28,794 bases of DNA from a virus. Position numbers and translations under genes: made by a program. Positions 15,438 to 21,971 of this stretch are shown here, piece after piece. Every line of letters starts with the position of its first letter. Position 1 is the first letter of the stretch. The stretch is taken from positions 1 through 28,794 of the IMG/VR virus record IMGVR_UViG_3300031251_000971; one strand, written 5' to 3'. The notes under the pieces were generated by a model. That model did no database searches, was not told where the DNA came from, and saw nothing but the letters and a program-made list of their open reading frames with translations.

Positions 15438-15925
15438 ACAGGCCCGCAATTCCGAAGCACTGGGCTGGTGAGGATGCGTCCCCCGCCATCGCACTTCCAC
15501 TTCACCTTGGTGCCTTTCTTGAGGCTGGCCGCCAAGGCTTCATGCTCGTCGTCCAGCCCGGCGTGGACGCCCATGAAGTCGTTGTCGCCGCGCAGCTGCA
15601 CCACGATATTGTCGAACGCATCCTTGTCGATGCTGAGGACGGTTCCAGTCACCGCCAGGGCCTTGCCCTTGTAGCGCTGGTCGGCGGCAACCTCGTTGTC
15701 GTCATAGGCCTTGTAGAGCTGCAGCGCGCTGACCTCGATGGCGACCGGCTTCGGCGCCGCCTCGATGACCACCGGCTCGCCTCGCGCTGATGCCGTGGAG
15801 CCGGCTTCGGCCAGCTGAGGTGCGGCTGCACTCTTCTCCTTCGGGCTGCCGAAGATGGCGGCCAGCACGATCAACACGAAGAACCCGCCCGCCAGGATGC
15901 CGAGCCACTTGAACACCTTTTTCAT
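15434..15925 (-). CDS. Membrane-anchored OB-fold (tRNA_anti-like) protein
   Basis: This is a 163-residue protein. Residues 4-26 form an N-terminal membrane anchor (KWLGILAGGFFVLIVLAAIF). After an Ala-rich linker, the domain from residue 66 (SALQLYKAYDDNEVAADQRY, then KGKALAVTGTVLSIDKDAF) is the tRNA_anti-like OB-fold found in many exported small proteins. Two Cys (CDGGG and NCGPV) close the domain. The start is well supported by GGGAGAG just before the ATG. It is the first intact gene of the leftward operon that ends at the terminator at 14811. Its role in a phage setting is unknown. Confidence 0.72.
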   Translation of the reverse strand: MKKVFKWLGILAGGFFVLIVLAAIFGSPKEKSAAAPQLAEAGSTASARGEPVVIEAAPKPVAIEVSALQLYKAYDDNEVAADQRYKGKALAVTGTVLSIDKDAFDNIVVQLRGDNDFMGVHAGLDDEHEALAASLKKGTKVKWKCDGGGRILTSPVLRNCGPV

Positions 15926-16039
15926 TTCTCTCCCATGGAATAGTTGATTCCACAGAATACGAGCGGACGAAGGGCCCGAGGACTCAGACGATTCCGATAT
16001 TGCCTTGGCAGTTTCCGATGCTGAGATCCCTGCGCATGC

Positions 16040-16225
16040 TCACTTTGTCCGGTGCAAGTACGCCCGCACGTCCTCGGCTCGGTCCCCTCCGGCGCGCACT
16101 GCGAGCCGCAACTCGGGTTCGGTGCAGCCAAAGGCGAGCATCCACGAACGAACCTCGTGAAGATCGTCCAGGTTGATCCGCCTCTCGTCGGGCGAAATCT
16201 TGTTGGTCGTGCGTTAGTCGGTCAT
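16040..16225 (-). pseudogene. DUF3606 protein gene with stop at codon 4
   Basis: From an ATG with a strong GGAGG site upstream, the frame reads Met-Thr-Asp, then TAA, then continues open for 57 codons to a TGA. The open part reads KISPDERRINLDDLHEVRSW, then MLAFGCTEPELRLAVRAGGD, which is the DUF3606 domain. Family members begin at about this ATG, so the stop looks like a point mutation near the start. Either the gene is dead, the codon is a sequencing error, or translation re-initiates downstream. Function of the family is unknown. Confidence 0.65.
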
Positions 16226-16313
16226 TGGCGCCTCCAGTTGGTTTCGCGCCAAGGCTAGGTAGCTGAAGCATGTGCGGGGCCGGTGTTCGCCCAAATCCAA
16301 TGCCAGCGGCCAC

Positions 16314-16614
16314 TTACCTGTTGCGACTCATTTCGATTAGAGCGACCAGCTCGGCCAGCTTTTCAGCCGGCAGCGTCCAGGCCTGCGGGATGCCCATGCG
16401 GTGGAGCAGTGCGCGCGCCTTGTCCTCGGTGGTGGTCGGCTTCGCCGGCGCGGCAGTCGGCTCGTCGAACTCGTCCTCGGGGATGACCTCCAGCTCGGGC
16501 CGAACGTAGCCCTGGCCGCCATCGGAACTGGCCGCCTTGGCCGACACCTTCGTGTGCACCAGCCCGCCGGTGGAGGCGGAACTTGGCGCCGATCGGCAGT
16601 TCGTTAAAAGTCAC
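16314..16614 (-). pseudogene. Hypothetical protein gene with a single-base frameshift
   Basis: From the GTG at 16614 the frame reads TFNELPIGAKFRLH, a start typical of small phage/island proteins. It then loses sense around 16567-16572. One frame over, the sequence continues GGLVHTKVSAKAASSDGGQG and on to LPAEKLAELVALIEMSRNR. Removing one C from the CACC run joins the two as KFRLHGGLVHTK. A GTG at 16559 could still start an 81-residue C-terminal product. The middle is acidic and Pro/Thr-rich. Function unknown; broken gene or sequencing error. Confidence 0.5.
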
Positions 16615-16731
16615 GGCCCGTATCGTACCGAGAGGCCGTCCTGAAAGCTTCAAAAGTTGGCACATCGCAGATGCATGTAGCCCCGCGTGCCTTTCAGTGT
16701 TCTGGCCCGGTGGCGAAAATCATCGGCTGCC

Positions 16732-17004
16732 ATGACCCATACCGACGATTTCCCAAGCACCATCGCCTACGCTCATCCATCCTCTGGGCTGTACCCAGGC
16801 CATGCGGCGGACCAACTCGGGGCGCTCCGAGAGGAGGCTCTGCGCGAGGGCCGCCAAGACGATGCGGATGGCTACGAACACATGATGCGGAGCTTGTCGA
16901 GCCGGATGCGCGGCCAACGCGAGGACATATCGCTCACAAAGAAGGCTGCTCTCGCGATCGTGGTTTCCATCGTGCTTGCTTTGGCGGTGCGCTACTTCGT
17001 CTGA
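16732..17004 (+). CDS. Small tail-anchored hypothetical protein
   Basis: This is a 90-residue protein on the plus strand with a polar N-terminus (HTDDFPSTIAYAHPSSGLYP), a helical charged middle (LGALREEALREGRQDDADGY) and a C-terminal hydrophobic helix (about residues 68-88, AALAIVVSIVLALAVRYF), giving tail-anchored topology. It is divergent from the leftward block and is not obviously co-transcribed with anything. The ribosome-binding site is weak. No family is recognised. The 135 bases after it hold only a short palindromic TGCATGCA and no gene. Confidence 0.5.
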   Translation: MTHTDDFPSTIAYAHPSSGLYPGHAADQLGALREEALREGRQDDADGYEHMMRSLSSRMRGQREDISLTKKAALAIVVSIVLALAVRYFV

Positions 17005-17139
17005 ACAGCACTGGTTGCGAGTCGCGCCAATCAGAAGGCGCTAGAGGCGCCCCTCGCGCATCACTCGGCGTTGTGTTTTGCATGCATATGCGGCCGCTCG
17101 CTCCCACCTTGACGCCTCGGCCCGCTGTCGCGCAGCCCG

Positions 17140-18594
17140 TCAGCTCAAGCGATTCTTGTAAATCACGCCGTCCTTCATGACGAGCAATAGGTTGCGGTCT
17201 GGCTCGGCCAGCAACTTGATGTTCGTGATGGGATCGCCATCGACCAGCAGGATGTCAGCGAGTGCACCCTCTTCGATGACGCCGAGCTTGCCCGGGTAGG
17301 GGCTTCGCAGACCCGACATCGCAAGCACCTCCGCGTTGTTGCTGGTCGCCATCTGCAGGGTTTCAGCCGCTGAATACCAGCGGACCAGCTTCGCAAGCTG
17401 GGCTCCTTGCCGCGTCGCCAGCTTCGCGTCGAAAAGGGTGTCTGTTCCCCACGCTGTCTTCAGCTTGTACTTCTTCGCCAGCATGTAGGCGTTGTCGGTG
17501 CCCTGGGTCATTTGCAACTGCTTGGCTCGATTGGCGGAACCTGCGGGGAACGGAGTGGCGTCCTCGTCATCGAGGAAAGGCTGCAGGCTCCAGCAGACGC
17601 CTTTCTCAGCCATCAACTTAACCGTGGGTTCGTCCAAGAGCTGCCCGTGCTCGATACTCCTCACGCCCGCGTCAAGGCATTGCCGGACGGCCCGAGGGGT
17701 GTAGGCATGCACAGCAACGTAGGTGCCCCAGTTCTCCGCTGCTTCTACGGCAGCACGCAACTCAGGGCCCGAGTATTGCGTGACATCCAGGGGGTCCATG
17801 TTGGACGAGACGCCGCCTCCCCCCATCAGCTTGACCTGAGACGCGCCGATCGCAAGCTGTTCGCGCACCCTTTTGCGCACGGTGTCCGGGTCGTCCGCGA
17901 TGGCCGACGCGCCGATTCTCTCTGCGTAGCCGTAATCGTCCGGACGGGCCGGGATGTCGGTGGGCAAGCGGAAGTCGCCATGGCCACCGCTCTGGGAAAC
18001 GAACGCGCCGGATGGCCAGATGCGTGGACCCGGGATCAGCCCCGAGTCGATGGCCCGCTTCAGCCCGAAGATCGGGCCGCCCATGTCGCGAACGCTTGTG
18101 AAACCCCGCATGAGCGTGTCGGTGGCTTCCTTGCTGGCGGCGATATTGACAAAGCCGATGTCGGCAGTCAGGAGCGCCAGTTGCGGCACCGACGCGAACA
18201 TCAGATGAGTGTGCGCGTCGATCAGGCCCGGCATCAGCGTACGGCCGCCTCCGTCGATCAGCTTGATGCCTGTATCCAGCGGGGCTCCAGTCGGGCGAAC
18301 AGACTTGATCTTGTTGCCCTCGACGACCACGGTGAGACCGGAGCGAAGCGATTTCGATACGCCATCGAAGACTTGGACGTTGGTGAAGGCAATCGGCGAA
18401 GTGGGAGCTTTGGTCTGGGCCAGCGCACCCTTGGGCAACACGACAGATGCGCCGACTGCAGCCGAGCTCGCAAGGAAGCTCCGACGGGAGAACCCGTCAT
18501 CGAAACGTCGGTAAAACCGCTTGAACGCACTGCTGTGGCACAAGCACTGGAACAGGCGCGGCTCGGATACTTCCTGCGGTGCAGCTTCTGGCAT
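17140..18594 (-). CDS. Tat-exported metal-dependent amidohydrolase
   Basis: This is a 484-residue protein. After a 35-residue leader comes a twin-arginine signal (SRRSFLASS at residues 36-44, then a hydrophobic run ending ALAQ near residue 60), so it is probably exported folded to the periplasm. The mature part is an amidohydrolase-superfamily enzyme with DAHTH (H128, H130), a metal-bridging Lys (VKLM, K255), His in VHAY (H296) and EHG (H316), and the acid Asp in WGTD (D385). This is the subgroup of imidazolonepropionase- and prolidase-like hydrolases that cut C-N bonds. The substrate is unknown. The start is set by TTTGGAG before the ATG at 18594; a TTG four codons earlier overlaps that site. 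The IclR gene lies just upstream in the same direction. This is not a phage function. Confidence 0.88.
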   Translation of the reverse strand: MPEAAPQEVSEPRLFQCLCHSSAFKRFYRRFDDGFSRRSFLASSAAVGASVVLPKGALAQTKAPTSPIAFTNVQVFDGVSKSLRSGLTVVVEGNKIKSVRPTGAPLDTGIKLIDGGGRTLMPGLIDAHTHLMFASVPQLALLTADIGFVNIAASKEATDTLMRGFTSVRDMGGPIFGLKRAIDSGLIPGPRIWPSGAFVSQSGGHGDFRLPTDIPARPDDYGYAERIGASAIADDPDTVRKRVREQLAIGASQVKLMGGGGVSSNMDPLDVTQYSGPELRAAVEAAENWGTYVAVHAYTPRAVRQCLDAGVRSIEHGQLLDEPTVKLMAEKGVCWSLQPFLDDEDATPFPAGSANRAKQLQMTQGTDNAYMLAKKYKLKTAWGTDTLFDAKLATRQGAQLAKLVRWYSAAETLQMATSNNAEVLAMSGLRSPYPGKLGVIEEGALADILLVDGDPITNIKLLAEPDRNLLLVMKDGVIYKNRLS

Positions 18595-18656
18595 CTTGGA
18601 CTCCAAAGGGTGTTCTCGTACTCTATATGAGCCGGATTATTGGGGTCCATGCCGCA

Positions 18657-19439
18657 TCAGGCGGCTTGGTTTGGAGGTCGCGCACGACCGGCATTCAGCG
18701 CTGCGGCGGCGCCGCACACCACCCGCAACTGCTCGAGGATCAGGCCCTGCTTCGCCTCCAGATCCTCCACGCTCCCATGCACGCATAGCGCCAACTGCCT
18801 TGCCGATGGCTCGGCCGGAATCAGCATGCCGATCACCGCCGCGCCCTTCACGTGCGTGTGCTTGGCGAACACAAAGCCATCGCGGCGCACCTCCCGCACG
18901 TGCGGCATCACCTCCTCCTCGAACTTGACCGGATTGCCGGCGGAGCGACGCCACGGCTGATTGATCCGCCGCACCAGGTGCCGGATCGCTTCATCGTCCA
19001 ACACGCTGAGCAGCAGCCACCCGAGGCCTGATCGAGCCAGCGGCCTGATGCCGCGTTGAAAGGGCACGTCCGAATGCCCTTCGTCTGGCTTCAACTGGTA
19101 GACGTACTGCGCGTAGAGGTCGCTCTGCACGCCCAGCGTGACCATCTCCTGCGTGGCGTCGCGCAAGCGCTGCATGGCCGCCAGCACGATGCCGTTTCCG
19201 AAGCGCGCCTTCTCCAGCCAGCCGACCATGGCCGGCATGCGCATCGTCGGGAAGTAGGTTCGCGCCGCGTGGTCGTATTCGAGGTAGCCCAGGCGCACCA
19301 AGCTTTTCAGGAGCACGGACGCGCTGGAGGGCGGGTAGCCGTGCCGCTCGATGAAGTCCTTAAGGCGCAGCGGCTTGCGCTCCGACTCGAAAAGCTCGAA
19401 CACCTCGCAGACCCGCTGCGCCGTCTTGATTGCATCCAT
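18657..19439 (-). CDS. IclR-family transcriptional regulator
   Basis: This is a 260-residue protein. Residues 1-70 form the winged helix-turn-helix (IKTAQRVCEVFELFES, then SSASVLLKSLVRLGYLEYD). The remainder is the IclR effector-binding domain, with ARSGLGWLLLSVLDDEAI near residue 136 and FVFAKHTHVKGAAVIGMLIP near residue 190. Such proteins usually control a neighbouring catabolic gene in response to its substrate, so the amidohydrolase 62 bases downstream is the obvious target. The start could be this ATG, an ATG four bases later in another frame, or a GTG at 19445. Upstream, around 19468-19485, is GTTCACGTATGTGGAA, an imperfect dyad that could be its operator. Confidence 0.9.
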   Translation of the reverse strand: MDAIKTAQRVCEVFELFESERKPLRLKDFIERHGYPPSSASVLLKSLVRLGYLEYDHAARTYFPTMRMPAMVGWLEKARFGNGIVLAAMQRLRDATQEMVTLGVQSDLYAQYVYQLKPDEGHSDVPFQRGIRPLARSGLGWLLLSVLDDEAIRHLVRRINQPWRRSAGNPVKFEEEVMPHVREVRRDGFVFAKHTHVKGAAVIGMLIPAEPSARQLALCVHGSVEDLEAKQGLILEQLRVVCGAAAALNAGRARPPNQAA

Positions 19440-19628
19440 CGCCACGGCGGCGCACGACTGCGTTTTTGTTCACGTATGTGGAAATGCGCTTGCCCTCTCG
19501 CCAAGCGAGCTGCGGCCACCTAGGATTTGAGGGCGCGCATTGGCCTGCCTCATTCATTTGAGCGGCTCCGCGCCGACCAAGAAGAAGAAGCGTTGACGAA
19601 TGTTAATAAGCGTGAATGGGGAGACGAG

Positions 19629-20102
19629 TTGCGAATCGACCGAATGGACGTTTCTGGCCGAGAGCAGGAAGCGGAACGCCGAGCAGTGGGCTATTGGCGG
19701 GGCATTTATTGGAATGGGCCGACGAGTCTGGCGGCTGTCCAAGCTGGCGGCACGCCTGTGCGCCCAGCGGGCTTGCGCATCCGGCTTGAGCGCTGCCGCC
19801 TGAATCTGTCGCTAGCCACAGTCGCTCTTGCGTTGGGCATGTCGCGCAGCACTTTGAAGGACATCGAATCTGGCGATCAGCTGCCCGACGTCCAATGTGT
19901 CGCGACTTTTGCCAGCCTAGGCTATGAGGTGCACTTCCTGCTTTGCGGCAGCCGTTTGCCACGAACGGCTGGGGGCTCTTCGAGTAACCGCGCCCAGGAG
20001 CTGATCGAGCATTACCGTCAATCTTCCACCGACTCGAAGAGACGCATTCGGGAACTGGCTGTGATCGTTGCGCAGCAAGGACACAGCAACTACGTCAGCT
20101 AA
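19629..20102 (+). CDS. XRE-type helix-turn-helix regulator
   Basis: This protein has about 157 residues. The DNA-binding domain runs LRIRLERCRLNLSLATVALA, then LGMSRSTLKDIESGDQLPDV, a standard XRE/Cro-CI fold, followed by FASLGYEVHFLLCGSR and a polar helical tail. The TTG at 19629 has GGGGAG five bases upstream; an ATG at 19644 is the alternative. It ends one base before the stop of the opposing repressor, so the two genes are tail to tail with no gap. A role as a second phage regulator (anti-repressor or accessory repressor) is inferred from position. The 189 bases before it contain an A-rich, less GC-rich stretch that may hold its promoter. Confidence 0.7.
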   Translation: MRIDRMDVSGREQEAERRAVGYWRGIYWNGPTSLAAVQAGGTPVRPAGLRIRLERCRLNLSLATVALALGMSRSTLKDIESGDQLPDVQCVATFASLGYEVHFLLCGSRLPRTAGGSSSNRAQELIEHYRQSSTDSKRRIRELAVIVAQQGHSNYVS

Positions 20103-20441
20103 TCAGGTGCGGGGTTTTGCCCCTGCCGCCAAGCGAGCAGCGCCTTCAATGATCGCCTTTCCTGCTTCATCCGCTGCTTCGAAGTTGGCGAGCAGTGCCG
20201 CTTCCTCCGGGGTCAAGGTATCCGGAGCTGTTCGAACGCCTGTGAACAAAAAGTGAAGGTCCAGGCCGCTCTGCGCGGCCTTCATCAAGTAGACCGAATC
20301 CGGGCTTCTAAGCCCTGCCTCGTAGTTGAACTGGGCGTCTTTCGACACGCCGCCGACCGCGCCCATGGCGGTCTGCGTAAGACCCAGACGTTTCCGCTCC
20401 TCGCGTAGGCGATTTCCGAAGTTCGTTGAATCAAGACTCAT
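20103..20441 (-). CDS. Phage repressor, XRE family (probable lysogeny repressor)
   Basis: This is a 112-residue protein. The helix-turn-helix covers about residues 8-65 (FGNRLREERKRLGLTQTAMG, then FNYEAGLRSPDSVYLMKAAQ), with GLDLHFLFTGVR after it and a short acidic C-terminal helix. It is transcribed away from the early operon, the position of the P2 C repressor. An upstream in-frame ATG at 20471 exists, but the dyad at 20452-20469 would then lie inside the gene, so 20441 is preferred. It probably represses the early operon starting at 20521 and its own promoter. Confidence 0.8.
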   Translation of the reverse strand: MSLDSTNFGNRLREERKRLGLTQTAMGAVGGVSKDAQFNYEAGLRSPDSVYLMKAAQSGLDLHFLFTGVRTAPDTLTPEEAALLANFEAADEAGKAIIEGAARLAAGAKPRT

Positions 20442-20451
20442 CGACTCAAAA

Positions 20452-20469
20452 GTTCGTGTTTCGACGAAC
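20452..20469. promoter_or_regulatory. Candidate operator dyad at the repressor/early-gene divergence
   Basis: The sequence GTTCGT, six bases, ACGAAC is a perfect six-bp-arm dyad between the divergent repressor and RHH genes. It directly abuts CATAAT (20469-20474), a good -10 match on the plus strand, though no clear -35 is seen at the right distance. A further half-site GTTCGT lies at 20421-20426 within the repressor start. Confidence 0.5.
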
Positions 20470-20520
20470 ATAATCCCGCCATCTTCTGCAATCCACCATT
20501 CCACAAAGCATAGCGCCGCA

Positions 20521-20724
20521 ATGAGAACCACAAAACCGATCGGCCGCGCCCCCAACGGCGTCGTCACCAAGAAGCCCATCCCCCTGCGCCTCCTCCCCGA
20601 AGAGCGCGCCGCCGTCGAAGCCCTCGCCGCGCGCGAGCAGCGCTCCCTGGCCTCCACCTGCCGCCTCGTCCTGTTGCGCGGCCTGGTGGCCGCCGAAGGT
20701 GCTTCCAGCCCGCTCACCGCCTGA
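20521..20724 (+). CDS. Short ribbon-helix-helix-like protein
   Basis: This is a 67-residue basic protein with TKKPIPLRLLPEERAAVEAL followed by AAREQRSLASTCRLVLLRGL. The strand plus two helices is the look of ribbon-helix-helix DNA-binding proteins. It is the first gene of the rightward early region, facing the repressor across the dyad at 20452. It could act as a Cro/Cox-like switch protein. The ribosome-binding site is weak. Confidence 0.65.
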   Translation: MRTTKPIGRAPNGVVTKKPIPLRLLPEERAAVEALAAREQRSLASTCRLVLLRGLVAAEGASSPLTA

Positions 20725-20754
20725 CCTTCCCTCTTCGCCCTCGCCTCCCCGCCC

Positions 20755-20949
20755 ATGACCTATCCCGACCCCAAGCGTGTCCGCGACAACCGCCTCACCC
20801 TGCGCCTGGATGACTACGAGCACCAGCTCGTGCAGGCCCTGGCCAACTACCAGGGCGAGCAGCTCTCGACGCTGCTGCGCGACATGGTGGTGCGGGAGGC
20901 GCAGCAGTTCTTGACGCATGCCCTGAGTCTCGAAGATCGGGCGGCCTGA
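20755..20949 (+). CDS. Second short ribbon-helix-helix-like protein
   Basis: This is a 64-residue protein with RLTLRLDDYEHQLVQALANY and EQLSTLLRDMVVREAQQFL. The strand-helix-helix pattern is again ribbon-helix-helix-like, similar in style to the gene before it. It starts 30 bases after that gene and is probably co-transcribed. It is a likely small DNA-binding regulator of unknown target. Confidence 0.65.
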   Translation: MTYPDPKRVRDNRLTLRLDDYEHQLVQALANYQGEQLSTLLRDMVVREAQQFLTHALSLEDRAA

Positions 20950-21008
20950 GCCAAGGCCGCAAGCAGCTGCTCAACCGCGCAAAAACGTCTGCCGAAAAGC
21001 AAGCACCC

Positions 21009-21206
21009 ATGCCCGATCACTCCATCCAGCTGAGCGACGACGACCGAGCGCTGCTCGCGCGCGTGCAGGCCCAGCATGGCCTTCCCACGCTGGAATCGGC
21101 TGCCGAATGGCTGGTCAAGATGCGCCTGCGCCGCGCGGCCGAGGCCACCGCCGGCCGCCGCCGCGCACTGCGCCTGGTCGCCCGCCGGCCCGGAGGCGCG
21201 GCATGA
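21009..21206 (+). CDS. Small helical hypothetical phage protein
   Basis: This is a 65-residue protein with HSIQLSDDDRALLARVQAQH and SAAEWLVKMRLRRAAEATA, ending in an Arg-rich basic tail. Its acidic start and basic helical end suggest a nucleic-acid-associated protein. Its TGA overlaps the start of the Ogr-like gene (ATGA), so it is probably translated together with it. No family is recognised with confidence. Confidence 0.6.
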   Translation: MPDHSIQLSDDDRALLARVQAQHGLPTLESAAEWLVKMRLRRAAEATAGRRRALRLVARRPGGAA

Positions 21207-21517
21207 GGCTGCGCTGCCCCCACTGCGGCACGCTGGGCTCCATCCGCTCCAGCGAAGTGGTCTCGGCCACGGTCTCGCGCCAGTACGTGATCTGCAACAA
21301 CCTCGAATGCGGCCACACCTGGCGCGCCACGACCGAGGCCGACCTCACGCTCTCGCCCTCGGCCACGCCCGAGTCGACGGTGCTGCTGCCCATGTCCTCG
21401 CACGTGCGGCGCGATGTGGTCGGCGCGCAGATGCGCTCGGCGCGAATCTTCGACTACTCGCCGCGCCGCAAGGCCAGCGAAACGCGGGACCTGTTCCATG
21501 CCGACGGTCCTTCATAG
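21203..21517 (+). CDS. ogr: Ogr/Delta-type zinc-finger late activator
   Basis: This is a 104-residue protein (P2 Ogr has 72). The N-terminus has C5-x2-C8 (CPHC) and C31-x4-C36 (CNNLEC), the single zinc finger of the Ogr/Delta family, with the conserved CGHTWRATTEADLTLSPSA after it. In P2, Ogr contacts the RNA polymerase alpha subunit and turns on the late (head and tail) operons, here including V to D. The C-terminal extension (residues 60-104) has no known counterpart that I can name. It overlaps the gene before it by ATGA. It is followed by a palindrome and a 148-base gap. Confidence 0.88.
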   Translation: MRLRCPHCGTLGSIRSSEVVSATVSRQYVICNNLECGHTWRATTEADLTLSPSATPESTVLLPMSSHVRRDVVGAQMRSARIFDYSPRRKASETRDLFHADGPS

Positions 21518-21531
21518 CAGCCGCTGAGCCC

Positions 21532-21550
21532 GCCTGAGCCCGGCTCAGGC
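21532..21550. other. Near-perfect 19-base palindrome after the Ogr-like gene
   Basis: GCCTGAGCC, one C, GGCTCAGGC is a nine-bp inverted repeat. As RNA it would fold with a seven-bp stem and five-base loop. There is no immediate T tract; only a TTTT run about 30 bases later. It may be a weak terminator of the ogr operon or a protein-binding site. Confidence 0.55.
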
Positions 21551-21665
21551 ACGGCGCGCCAGCGGCGCCCATCCCCTTTTCCTTCACCCCATGCGGTGCC
21601 TGTTCGGAGGCACTGCGGGATCAGCTCATCCCCAGGTTTCTTCATTCAACCCGCCGACCACCTCG

Positions 21666-21971
21666 ATGCCCAGCAACGCCAAGTCTCCCAACCGCCAGTC
21701 GGCCGTGCGCCAGCTGCACGCCCTGCGCGACGAGTTCGTTGCGCTCGCCACGCGCGGCAGGTTCGTGAACGCCTCGGCGCGCGAATGGGCTCGGCTGCGC
21801 CCCGAGCACCGCATGGCGCTGCTGATGCTGGCCGGCGTCGAAGGCGACCTGGGTGTCCTCGGCGAACGAGCCTGGATGGAAATCGGCGACGCCGAGCGCG
21901 TGCAGATCCGCGTCGCCGCCCGGCGCCTGCAGAAAGACGTGCGCCCCCTGGCGGCCCTGGTCGGCTGGTGA
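21666..21971 (+). CDS. Conserved-looking phage protein preceding gpA
   Basis: This is a 101-residue basic helical protein (SAVRQLHALRDEFVALATRG, then a helix with RLRPEHRMALLMLAGVEGDL, ending RLQKDVRPLAALVGW). Its TGA shares one base with the ATG of the replication gene, so translational coupling is likely. The upstream frame stays open, but the ATG at 21666 gives the most natural start. No family is recognised. A role accompanying the replication initiator is suggested only by position. Confidence 0.65.
   Translation: MPSNAKSPNRQSAVRQLHALRDEFVALATRGRFVNASAREWARLRPEHRMALLMLAGVEGDLGVLGERAWMEIGDAERVQIRVAARRLQKDVRPLAALVGW

Noticed and set aside
17005-17139. TGCATGCATATGC palindrome as a regulatory site
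   Set aside because: Short, self-overlapping and not placed at a promoter; too weak to call.
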